Origin: JACPDI01 sp035463475
Lineage (GTDB): Bacteria; Acidobacteriota; Vicinamibacteria; Vicinamibacterales; 2-12-FULL-66-21
Direction of reading: 5' to 3'
DNA length: 64,000 nt
Assembly: GCA_035463475.1 (NCBI GenBank)
Contig: DATHTE010000087.1
Location: 62,001-126,000 of the forward strand
In this document: piece after piece, positions 34,939 to 41,961 of the stretch
How positions within the stretch are numbered: position 1 is the first letter of the stretch
Layout of the letters: the number at the start of each line of letters is the position of its first letter
Program-made: the position numbers and the translations under genes
The notes under the pieces: model-generated
Database searches by the model: none
Seen by the model: only the letters and a program-made list of their open reading frames with translations
What the model was told of the DNA's origin: nothing

Positions 34939-34959
34939 CTGGCCGGCGTCGCCGGCCAG
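34939..34959 (+). promoter_or_regulatory. Perfect hairpin just upstream of the DUF4136 ribosome site
   Basis: CTGGCCGGC-GTC-GCCGGCCAG is a 9-bp stem with a 3-nt loop, directly abutting the AGAGGAGG Shine-Dalgarno. It could influence translation initiation of the DUF4136 gene or mark an operator. Only structure is seen; no family match is claimed. Confidence 0.4.
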
Positions 34960-34973
34960 AGGAGGGTATGAAG

Positions 34974-35501
34974 ATGCGGTGCGTGAGCGGCGTCACCATC
35001 GGCAGCCTCGTGCTGCTGGGCGCAGTGGCCTTCGCCCAGAACGTGGCCTACGACTTCGACAGGGCGGCGGACTTTTCAAGGTTCAGGACCTACGCGTGGG
35101 TCCGCGGGACCATCCTGAACGACGAGTTCAACCATCAACGCATCGTGCGCGCGGTTGACGCGCAGCTGATGTCCAGGGGACTCGCAAGGGTCAGGACGAG
35201 CGAGCACCCCGACGTCCTTGTTGCGTACCACGCGACGTTCGACAGGAACCTGCAGATCAAGGGATTCTCCTCGGGCTGGGGAGGATATCGCTTCGGCGGG
35301 ACTCGATCGGGATCGGCGATCGCGGAGGAGATCCTGATCGGGACGCTGGCGGTCGACCTCGTCGACGCTACGACAAACACCATCGTGTGGCGAGGCATCG
35401 CGACGAGGGAGGTGGACGTCAACGCCAGCCCGGACAAACGCGAGAAGCACATCAACAAGGCTGCCGCGAAGCTGTTCAGGAACTACCCGCCAAGGATATG
35501 A
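34974..35501 (+). CDS. Exported DUF4136 family protein
   Basis: A 175-residue exported protein of the DUF4136 family, often periplasmic lipoproteins of unknown role. The signal sequence (CVSGVTIGSLVLLGAVAFAQ) is followed by the family core: NVAYDFDRAADFSRFRTYAWV, a DVLVAYHATFD strand and TLAVDLVDATTNTIVWRGIA. The C-terminus NKAAAKLFRNYPP is typical. No lipobox cysteine follows the signal, so it appears soluble. The ATG at 34974 is 8 nt from GGAGG; an ATG six bases upstream would have too tight a spacing. It precedes the haem sensor kinase by about 130 bp in the same direction. Confidence 0.8.
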   Translation: MRCVSGVTIGSLVLLGAVAFAQNVAYDFDRAADFSRFRTYAWVRGTILNDEFNHQRIVRAVDAQLMSRGLARVRTSEHPDVLVAYHATFDRNLQIKGFSSGWGGYRFGGTRSGSAIAEEILIGTLAVDLVDATTNTIVWRGIATREVDVNASPDKREKHINKAAAKLFRNYPPRI

Positions 35502-35591
35502 TCGCCGCCGTTCGCGAAGGTTGAGCTGCCGGGAAACCGTCAGCCGCTCGACCCGCGCGCGTTTCTGCACGGATTTGTTCACCGCAGCGAG

Positions 35592-35607
35592 CGGTACCGG
35601 CGTTGCC
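35592..35607 (+). promoter_or_regulatory. Sigma-54-like promoter before the sensor kinase gene
   Basis: CGGTACCGGCGTTGCC has GG at 35593-35594 and GC at 35605-35606, the ten-base spacing of a sigma-54 promoter, and matches the site at 40112-40127 in all but a few positions. The predicted start would leave a leader of only about 12 nt before the ATG at 35629, which weakens it. Confidence 0.35.
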
Positions 35608-35628
35608 ATTAGCCCGCCGCAGCGCTAT

Positions 35629-37095
35629 ATGAATCGCGGCTCTCTGTTTCGCCGCCTGTTCACGCCGATCGCGGCCGCCGTCATCGTCCTCACGGTCACG
35701 GTTACCGCGCTCGGCGTCGTGTTGATGCGCCGGGCCCTGGTTCAACGGGCGCGCGGGCGGGTGGTGGCTCTCGCGCCGGCCACGCGCGATCACATCGGGT
35801 TTGTCATGCGGGCGGGCGACCACCGTCATCTCTCGGCGGTCATCGAGGAACACGGCGGGGCCAACCCCGATCTCGACGCGCTGCGCGTGCTGCGGCCCAA
35901 CGGCGTGATCGCCGCGTCGTCCCGGCGGGCCGAGGTCGGCACGCGCATCACGGCTGAGCATCGGGGGCAGCGCGACGCGAGCGGCGACCTCCTCGCGGGT
36001 CGCTTCTGGACGACCCGGATCCTTCATTCAGTTCGCCCGCTGGAGAACGCTCCCCCGTGCCGGACGTGCCACGGCAGCGAGGCGAAAGTCATCGGCTTCC
36101 TGGACGTGGACGTCGCCGTGAATCCGCACATCACGGGGCTGACGGCGTTCGGCGGGCTCAGCGCGTTGCTCGGTACGTTGTATCTCCTTGCGGTCGTCGG
36201 CATCCTCGTGCCGGTGATCGGGTACGTCGTGGTCGGGCCGCTCCGCGGCGTGACCGCGGCGCAGCGCCGGGTCGAACGCGGTGACCTCGCGGTGCGGCTC
36301 GAGCCGACCGGGACGCGCGAGATCGACGACCTCATGTCGGGATTCAACCATATGGTCAGGCAGCTGGCGGATGCCCGCGCCTGCGAGGCCGAGAAGCAGC
36401 GTCTCGAACAGGAACGCGCGCAGCAACTCGCGTCCTTCGGCCAGCTTGCCGCCAGCCTCGCGCACGAGTTCCGCAACCCGTTGTCGAGCGTCAAGGCGGT
36501 GGTCGAAGTGCTCGCCGCGGAAGCTGGCACGGATCCGAATGCCGACGTCCTGCGCGCGGCGGCGGGCGAACTGGATCGGATCGATCAGATCCTGAAGGAC
36601 CTGTTGCAGTATGCGCGCCCGCGACAGCCCGCGCGCGTTTCCTTCGACCTGAACATGGTGGTGGCCGAAGTGACGTCGCTGGCTTTTCCGCCGTTCGCGA
36701 GCGGCGCGCCGCGTGTTCGTCTCGAACCGCAAGGTGAGTTGCCCCCCGTCCTCGGGGACCCGGACCTGGTGCGTCAGGTGGTCGTGAACCTGTTGCTGAA
36801 CGCGGCGGAGACCGATCCACACGGCGACAACTTCTGCATCACCTTGCAGACCGGGCGCAACGGCTCGTTCGCGTGGTGCCGCGTTTCTGACAACGGGCCC
36901 GGTGTGCCGGCCGAGGCGGCCGCGAAGATCTTTCAGCCGTTCGTCACGAGCAAGCTGCGCGGCACCGGTCTGGGTCTGCCCACCAGCCGCCGCTTGATCG
37001 AACTGCAGGGGGGTGCGCTGTCGCTCGAGAACCCCGGCCAGCCCGGCGCGTCGTTTCTGTTCACGGTGCCCTTCGCGGGCAAGGAAGAGGCCTGA
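35629..37095 (+). CDS. Sensor histidine kinase with periplasmic haem-c motif
   Basis: A 488-residue membrane sensor kinase. A transmembrane helix (residues 11-33, PIAAAVIVLTVTVTALGVV) leads to a periplasmic region containing CRTCH (Cys144, Cys147, His148), a covalent haem-c attachment motif in a context typical of Tll0287/DUF3365-like sensors (APPCRTCHGSEAKVIGFLDV). A second helix (about 185-207) is followed by HAMP (VGPLRGVTAAQRRVERGDLA), the H-box SLAHEFRNPLSSVK, N-box VVNLLLNAAE and G2 box GTGLGLPTSRR. It probably senses redox state or a gaseous ligand through the haem. The response regulator starts three bases after its stop, so they are partners. The cytochrome genes follow. Confidence 0.9.
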   Translation: MNRGSLFRRLFTPIAAAVIVLTVTVTALGVVLMRRALVQRARGRVVALAPATRDHIGFVMRAGDHRHLSAVIEEHGGANPDLDALRVLRPNGVIAASSRRAEVGTRITAEHRGQRDASGDLLAGRFWTTRILHSVRPLENAPPCRTCHGSEAKVIGFLDVDVAVNPHITGLTAFGGLSALLGTLYLLAVVGILVPVIGYVVVGPLRGVTAAQRRVERGDLAVRLEPTGTREIDDLMSGFNHMVRQLADARACEAEKQRLEQERAQQLASFGQLAASLAHEFRNPLSSVKAVVEVLAAEAGTDPNADVLRAAAGELDRIDQILKDLLQYARPRQPARVSFDLNMVVAEVTSLAFPPFASGAPRVRLEPQGELPPVLGDPDLVRQVVVNLLLNAAETDPHGDNFCITLQTGRNGSFAWCRVSDNGPGVPAEAAAKIFQPFVTSKLRGTGLGLPTSRRLIELQGGALSLENPGQPGASFLFTVPFAGKEEA

Positions 37096-37098
37096 GCG

Positions 37099-38529
37099 AT
37101 GGCAGCCAAAACCATACTCGTCGTCGATGACGAAGCGCTTCACCGGTGGGCGATACGCAAGCAGCTGAGTTCGTGGGGATATACGGTCCTCGAGGCGGAC
37201 AGCCGTCGCGCCGCGCTCGAGGCCTACACGTCGGCGACGCCCGATGCGGTGTTGCTGGACCTCCGGCTCGGCACGGAGTCCGGGCTCGACGTCCTGCGTG
37301 AGATCAAGTCGCTGGATCCGGACGCCGCCATCTTCATGGTGACCGCCCACGGCGATCTGGAAGACGCCGTGAACGGGTTCCGTCTCGGTCTGACCGACTT
37401 CTTTCGCAAGCCCATCGACTTCACTGCGCTGCGAGTGGCGCTGCGCTACCGCGTCGAGACACGGCGCCTCCGGGAAGTCGCCGAGCGGAGCCGCCAGGTG
37501 GTCCAGCGCGAGAGCCGGATCGTCGGATCGTCCTCCGCGCTGAAGACGGCGCAGCACGTGCTGGCGCGGGTTGCCGCCAGCAACGCGTCCCTCGTGCTGC
37601 TGCAGGGAGAGAGCGGAACGGGAAAGGATCTTTTCGCGCAGGAGCTGCACGACTGCAGCGCGCGGCGCGATGAGCCGTTCATTCCGGTGAACTGCGCGTC
37701 GCTGCCCGAGGCGTTGCTCGAGTCCGAGCTCTTCGGCCACGAGCGTGGCGCCTTCACCGACGCGCACACGATGAAACGCGGCCTGTTCGAGCTGGCCGCG
37801 GGCGGAACGCTCTATCTGGACGAGGTCGGCGAGCTGAAGCTCCCGCTCCAGGCCAAACTGCTGCGGGCGATCGAGACGCTGGCGTTCCGGCGCGTCGGCG
37901 GCGTTCAGGACATCGACGTCGATGCGAGGCTGGTCGCGGCATCGAACCGCGATCTCGCCCGCGCCGTGTCCGAAGGCCAGTTTCGCGCCGACCTGTATTA
38001 CCGCCTCGCGGTGGTGCAAATCACGCTGCCGCCGCTTCGCGACCGTCGTGAAGACATTCCGGCGGTGGCGCAGCATCTGATGCGGCAGGTCAGCGCGCGG
38101 CTCGGTCGCACACCTCCTTCGCTGACGCCGGACGCCCTCGACGCGTTGTGCCGCCACGAGTGGCCAGGAAACGTGCGCGAGCTGCGGAACACGATCGAAC
38201 GGGCGTTGATCCTCGAGGACGGCGAGACCTTCACCGCCGCGCAGCTCTTCGGCGGTGCCGCCCGCACCGCCGCGCCGTCTTCCGGCGTCACCGAGCCCGG
38301 AGTGTTCGTGCTTCCCCCGGAGGGTATTTCGCTCGATGCGGTCGAGGCGGGGTTCGTCAGACAGGCGATGGATCTCGCGCGTGGCAATCAGTCGCAGGCG
38401 GCGCGCCTGCTCGGCATCGGCCGCGACGCGCTCCGCTACAAGCTGAAGAAGTTCCAGCTCGCCGCGGCAGCCGATGACGAGCAGGAGGCGGCGGCGGCGG
38501 ACACGGTGGGCGCGACGGTGGATGAGTGA
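37099..38529 (+). CDS. NtrC-type sigma-54 response regulator (variant GAFTDA loop)
   Basis: A 476-residue response regulator, partner of the preceding kinase. The receiver domain has VVDDEALHRW, the phosphoacceptor in AVLLDLRLGTESGLDVL and FRKPIDF. The AAA+ domain has Walker A GESGTGKD, but the sigma-54 contact loop reads GAFTDA (HERGAFTDAHTMKRG) instead of GAFTGA. Walker B is LYLDEVGEL and the Fis HTH is NQSQAARLLGIGRDALRY. The G-to-D change in the loop is unusual and could alter contact with sigma-54. The sigma-54 element upstream of the tetrahaem cytochrome is a plausible target. The kinase, regulator and receiver genes look co-transcribed. Confidence 0.92.
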   Translation: MAAKTILVVDDEALHRWAIRKQLSSWGYTVLEADSRRAALEAYTSATPDAVLLDLRLGTESGLDVLREIKSLDPDAAIFMVTAHGDLEDAVNGFRLGLTDFFRKPIDFTALRVALRYRVETRRLREVAERSRQVVQRESRIVGSSSALKTAQHVLARVAASNASLVLLQGESGTGKDLFAQELHDCSARRDEPFIPVNCASLPEALLESELFGHERGAFTDAHTMKRGLFELAAGGTLYLDEVGELKLPLQAKLLRAIETLAFRRVGGVQDIDVDARLVAASNRDLARAVSEGQFRADLYYRLAVVQITLPPLRDRREDIPAVAQHLMRQVSARLGRTPPSLTPDALDALCRHEWPGNVRELRNTIERALILEDGETFTAAQLFGGAARTAAPSSGVTEPGVFVLPPEGISLDAVEAGFVRQAMDLARGNQSQAARLLGIGRDALRYKLKKFQLAAAADDEQEAAAADTVGATVDE

Positions 38530-38665
38530 TTTCGCGCAGCAGGCGATCGGCGATGGGTGAAACACCCCAGGCGCCGCCCGGCGGCCATTCAAATTACGCC
38601 TATTCGAGAAGGATGGAAGGCTGAATCGCCGGGCATGGATGTTGCGGAATTCGGGTGCGCTCCCC

Positions 38666-39034
38666 ATGCCTGCAGCTCCCCGACAGCGCGTCCTGATCGC
38701 CGACGATCAGCCGCTGATCCGCTGGGCCCTCGGAAGGATCCTGCAGACGCTCGGGTTCGAGCCGGTGTTCGCCGCTTCGCGGCAGGATGCGCTCGCGCGG
38801 GCGGCCGAATCGGGGTTCGAGCTGGCGTTCGTGGCGGACCCTTTCGAAGAGCGCGACTCCGCCTGCGTCGTGCAGGCGCTGAGGGATCGCGGCACGCGCA
38901 GGGTGATCGTGCTGGCCGAATCCGCCCGAGCGAGTGAGCCGGCAACTGCCGCATGGCTGATTGTCGTGCAGAAACCGTTCAGCCTGGACGCGGTCGTCAA
39001 CGCGGTCGGCGCGCCGAGGCGCGGAGCAGGCTGA
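38666..39034 (+). CDS. Stand-alone receiver domain protein
   Basis: A 122-residue CheY-like receiver with no output domain. VLIADDQPLIRWALGRIL is the acidic pocket, FELAFVADPFEERDS aligns an Asp with the phosphorylation site, and IVVQKPFSLDAVV provides the lysine. The region around the phosphoacceptor is atypical, so phosphorylation is not assured. It sits between the NtrC-type regulator and the nonahaem cytochrome, which suggests it is part of the same signalling chain, maybe as a phosphate sink or adaptor. An ATG at 38639 would add nine residues. It ends 14 bp before the cytochrome gene. Confidence 0.75.
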   Translation: MPAAPRQRVLIADDQPLIRWALGRILQTLGFEPVFAASRQDALARAAESGFELAFVADPFEERDSACVVQALRDRGTRRVIVLAESARASEPATAAWLIVVQKPFSLDAVVNAVGAPRRGAG

Positions 39035-39048
39035 GAAAGCGATTCAGT

Positions 39049-39996
39049 ATGGCTCGCGTCATCCCGGCTGCCCCCGCGCAGCGCATGCTTTTCGCCATCC
39101 TGCTTGGCACCGGCGTCCTCGTGGGCGCCGCCGGCGCCCGCGTGCCGCAAACGGCGCCTGAGGCGCAGCAGGCGCCGGCAGCGCCCGACCCCCAGCCCGC
39201 CGATGCCGGCGGGAAGGAACACCCCGAGATCCCGGATACGGAGGGGACGACCTGCGTCCAGTGCCACGAGGATCTCGGAAAGAAGAAGGTCGTCCACGGC
39301 GCGGTGTCCGCCGGCATGTGCACGAGCTGCCACGCGTTTTCCGGAGCGGCGGACCAGATGCGGGTCGCGCTCGCCGGAGGCGTCACGCCTGAGACGATGG
39401 CGCCGGTCTGCGTGACGTGCCACGAAGACGTTGAGGGCGCCACGAAAGCCGCCCATGCTCACCCGGCTCTCGCGGACGGCAACTGCCTCACCTGTCACCA
39501 ACCGCACGAGTCGGAAGAAGCGCACCTTCTCAGTGCTCCGACGTCCGAGCTGTGCGTCACGTGCCACGACACGATAGGCGCTGACCTGCAGCGGAAGACC
39601 GCGCACCCGCCGGTGGCGGCGGCGTGCGGCGCGTGTCACGACCCGCACGGCAGCGCGAGGGAGACTCTGCTGCGCGAAGAGGTGAACGCACTCTGTCTCG
39701 CGTGCCACTCGGCCACCGCCCCGATACCCACCCAGCCGCCGAAACTGTTCGGACGTGAGGTGGACGAAGCCGTCGCCCGGCTGATGCAGCCGGGCGTGCG
39801 CATCGCCCTCGATCCCCTTCAGCGGCGGGGCCACCCGGTCGTCGGTCATCCCGTGAGGGGCCCCAAAGACCCGCTGGTGCCTGATCGGCCGTTCTCGTGC
39901 CTCAGCTGCCACACGCCTCACGGTTCAGATCAGCGGGCCCTGGGCCGCTTCGAACACCTGGAGGGAAGCGAGGTCTGCGTCAAATGCCACACGTGA
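39049..39996 (+). CDS. Nonahaem c-type cytochrome, exported
   Basis: A 315-residue exported cytochrome. The signal peptide runs to about residue 25 (MLFAILLGTGVLVGAAGA), then a Pro/Ala-rich linker. Nine CxxCH sites follow: CVQCH, CTSCH, CVTCH, CLTCH, CVTCH, CGACH, CLACH, CLSCH and CVKCH. Repeated CHxPHxS patterns (CHQPHESEEAHLL, CHDPHGSARETLL, CHTPHGSDQRALG) resemble the doubled-CxxCH family found in cytochromes of metal-reducing bacteria. It could carry electrons across the periplasm toward the barrel encoded downstream. The start is the ATG at 39049; no strong Shine-Dalgarno is visible, which hints at coupling with the receiver gene. Confidence 0.92.
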   Translation: MARVIPAAPAQRMLFAILLGTGVLVGAAGARVPQTAPEAQQAPAAPDPQPADAGGKEHPEIPDTEGTTCVQCHEDLGKKKVVHGAVSAGMCTSCHAFSGAADQMRVALAGGVTPETMAPVCVTCHEDVEGATKAAHAHPALADGNCLTCHQPHESEEAHLLSAPTSELCVTCHDTIGADLQRKTAHPPVAAACGACHDPHGSARETLLREEVNALCLACHSATAPIPTQPPKLFGREVDEAVARLMQPGVRIALDPLQRRGHPVVGHPVRGPKDPLVPDRPFSCLSCHTPHGSDQRALGRFEHLEGSEVCVKCHT

Positions 39997-40082
39997 CTGC
40001 GTCAATGCGCGCAGCCCGAGGCGGCGTCTCGAATCGCGCGAGCGGAGTGAGGATGAAAAACTCCTGTGCAACCGGGTAGTTC

Positions 40083-40096
40083 CCGCGGTCGCGGGC
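40083..40096. other. Short perfect inverted repeat upstream of the sigma-54 element
   Basis: CCCGCG-GT-CGCGGG forms a 6-bp stem with a 2-nt loop, 16 bp upstream of the -24 element before the tetrahaem gene. It may end the nonahaem transcript or be a regulator-binding palindrome. Its role is not determined. Confidence 0.3.
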
Positions 40097-40111
40097 ACGC
40101 CGGCGGTATTC

Positions 40112-40127
40112 GGCACCGCCGTTGCGA
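40112..40127 (+). promoter_or_regulatory. Sigma-54 promoter of the tetrahaem cytochrome gene
   Basis: CGGCACCGCCGTTGCG at 40112-40127 matches the sigma-54 consensus well: GGCAC (-24) and TTGC (-12) with five bases between them, so GG and GC are separated by ten. The predicted start near 40137 leaves a 62-nt leader with AGGAGG before the ATG. The NtrC-type activators encoded at 37099-38529 and 48070-49431 are obvious candidates to drive it. Confidence 0.6.
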
Positions 40128-40198
40128 TGCCAGCCGCCGGCCCGGAGTGCCGCAGTGTCGCGGCGCCGGTCGTTACCCCATACCAGGAGGTCTGTTTC

Positions 40199-40819
40199 AT
40201 GAGAGGCCGGTGGATCTTCGTTCTGGCCGCGCTCGTGGCGTTTGCTGGCGCGATCGCAAACGCCGAGACGAAGTCGGCCATCCTCGGCAGTCCGCACGAT
40301 TTGCGGATCAACACGACGACGGGCGATGCCTGTATCGCCTGTCACACGCCTCACGGGTCGAACCCGGACGCCAAGGCGTTGCTCTGGCAGCGTGCGGTCC
40401 GCACGGCGTACGCGGTCTACGACGCGACGGTCAACCCGGACTTCGCCGGAGGCGCGGTCGATCTGACGCTCGGCAACAAGGCTTCGTTGCTGTGCCTGAG
40501 CTGTCACGATGGTGCGGTCGCCACGAACATGTCGCACCAGAACACCGCCATTCCTGGGATCCAGGCGGAGACCGCGCCGCCCGTCTCGAGCGGCGGCAAT
40601 CCCAACGACCTGACGACCACTCACCCGGTGGGCTTCACCTACGCCACGTCGGTCACAGCCAAGCCGACTGACTACCTGGCGACGCCGGGAAACGGGGTGA
40701 AGTTGTTCGTCGGCACCGTGCAGTGCGGATCGTGCCACCAGGCGCACGACAACACGAACGACGAGTTCCTGCGCGTGAGCAACACGGGCAGCGCGCTGTG
40801 CCTGTCCTGCCACGTGTAG
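40199..40819 (+). CDS. Tetrahaem c-type cytochrome, exported
   Basis: A 206-residue exported cytochrome with a signal peptide (IFVLAALVAFAGAIANA) and four CxxCH motifs: CIACH, CLSCH, CGSCH and CLSCH. The sequence begins like filament-type cytochromes of Geobacter (GSPHDLRINTTTGDACIACH, followed by TPHGS), and the size and haem number match OmcE-class nanowire subunits. That resemblance is remembered, not computed. An AGGAGG site precedes the ATG and a sigma-54 promoter lies upstream, so the gene probably has its own transcript. A strong hairpin follows the stop. The unit may be a polymerising extracellular cytochrome or a periplasmic shuttle. Confidence 0.9.
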   Translation: MRGRWIFVLAALVAFAGAIANAETKSAILGSPHDLRINTTTGDACIACHTPHGSNPDAKALLWQRAVRTAYAVYDATVNPDFAGGAVDLTLGNKASLLCLSCHDGAVATNMSHQNTAIPGIQAETAPPVSSGGNPNDLTTTHPVGFTYATSVTAKPTDYLATPGNGVKLFVGTVQCGSCHQAHDNTNDEFLRVSNTGSALCLSCHV

Positions 40820-40832
40820 GTCGAAAACTGAG

Positions 40833-40861
40833 ACGGGGCGCAGCCGCGTGCTGCGCCCCGT
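40833..40861 (+). terminator. Strong hairpin after the tetrahaem gene
   Basis: ACGGGGCGCAG at 40833-40843 pairs perfectly with CTGCGCCCCGT at 40851-40861, with a 7-nt loop. It is followed by TGGGGTTG rather than a U-tract. It is probably a terminator or a stabilising 3' end for an abundant cytochrome mRNA, with partial read-through to the isomerase gene. Confidence 0.65.
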
Positions 40862-40882
40862 GGGGTTGAGGAGGGCGTCTCC

Positions 40883-41956
40883 ATGTTCCGCCCGCGCCGT
40901 TATCTGTTCCCTGCCGTTGTCGTGGCGCTCGTGCTCGTGACGCCGCTCGTCTTCCTGCTGCGGCAGCCCGCGTCGGCCGCGGACCGCGCCGTCGCGCTGG
41001 TCAACGGCGAGCCGATCGCGGCACGAGACGTCGAGGCGCGGCTGACCCGCCTGCTGCCCAATCTGTCGTTCCACGGCAAGGTGCCTCCCGAGCGGCTGCT
41101 CAGGCTGCGACGGACTGCCGTCGACGAAATCGCCCTGGACATGCTCGTCTTTCGCGAGGCACAGGCCACCGGCCGCGCAAGGATCGACGCGGCGGCCGCC
41201 AATGCAGAGCTGGCCGCCGTGAGGGCGCGGTTCGGGAGCGAGACGGAGTACTACCAGGCCCTCGGTGACAGCGGGTTCACCGAGCGGGAGTTCCGCGCCA
41301 CGCTCATCAGAGACATGGTCGTGGAGAGGGCGCGCCGGGAGCGCCTCGCGGCGAACGTCCGCGACGCCGAGGTCCGCGCCTACTACGACGCGAACACCGC
41401 GAAGTTCCGGCGGCCGGAGCAGATCTGGCTGCACGAGATCCTGATCCAGGTGGATCCCGTGGGTGGGCCAGAAGCCGAACGGGCACGTGAGCGTCTGGCG
41501 CGGGCCCTGCTCGGGCGCCTCGTGTCCGGCGAGCCGTTCGGTCCGCTCGCCCGCAAGCACTCCGAAGACCCGTACCGCGTGAAAGATGGCGATCTCGGAT
41601 GGGTGCATCGCGGCCGCATCCCGGCAACCGAGCTCGAGGACGCGGCGTTCACGGCGCCGGTGGACCGACCGGCCCTCGTTCGCTCCGACTCGGGGTTCCA
41701 CGTGTTCGTCGTCAAGGCGCGCGAGAACGAGCGGCAGCTCACTCTCGACGAAGCCCGCCCGCTCATCGTCGAGCGGCTGGCACAGCGGCGGAGCGCGGAC
41801 GCCGAGCGCCGCTGGCATGCGGCGCTGCGCGCGTCGGCACGTATCGAGATCCTCGACGCCGCGCTTCGCGACGCGCAGCCGCTCGAGCTCGGCCAGCTCC
41901 CGACGCGGACGACGGGTACAGCTGCGGCGGCCAGGCGTCTCGCGCGCTCTCACTGA
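40883..41956 (+). CDS. Exported parvulin-type peptidyl-prolyl isomerase (SurA/PpiC-like)
   Basis: A 357-residue protein with an N-terminal signal or anchor (LFPAVVVALVLVTPLVFLL), a SurA-like helical N-domain (NGEPIAARDVEARLTRLLPN) and a parvulin domain at about residues 185-285 (EQIWLHEILIQVDPVGG, ARKHSEDPYRVKDGDLGWV, DSGFHVFVVKARE). It catalyses proline cis-trans isomerisation in the periplasm and acts as a chaperone for outer-membrane proteins or exported cytochromes. Placement among cytochrome and barrel genes suggests it helps fold them. The barrel gene starts five bases after its stop. Confidence 0.88.
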   Translation: MFRPRRYLFPAVVVALVLVTPLVFLLRQPASAADRAVALVNGEPIAARDVEARLTRLLPNLSFHGKVPPERLLRLRRTAVDEIALDMLVFREAQATGRARIDAAAANAELAAVRARFGSETEYYQALGDSGFTEREFRATLIRDMVVERARRERLAANVRDAEVRAYYDANTAKFRRPEQIWLHEILIQVDPVGGPEAERARERLARALLGRLVSGEPFGPLARKHSEDPYRVKDGDLGWVHRGRIPATELEDAAFTAPVDRPALVRSDSGFHVFVVKARENERQLTLDEARPLIVERLAQRRSADAERRWHAALRASARIEILDAALRDAQPLELGQLPTRTTGTAAAARRLARSH

Positions 41957-41961
41957 CGATC

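Noticed and set aside
35592..35607. Firm sigma-54 promoter for the sensor kinase
   Set aside because: The predicted leader is only about 12 nt with no Shine-Dalgarno, so it is reported at low confidence despite similarity to the cytochrome element.
36028..38667. An 879-codon minus-strand open frame
   Set aside because: It lies antisense to the sensor kinase and response regulator; its composition (Arg/His/Gln-rich, no domain) is typical of high-GC shadow frames.
41599..41961. N-terminal extension of the outer-membrane barrel protein
   Set aside because: It overlaps the prolyl isomerase coding sequence in another frame, while a proper signal peptide begins at 41962.
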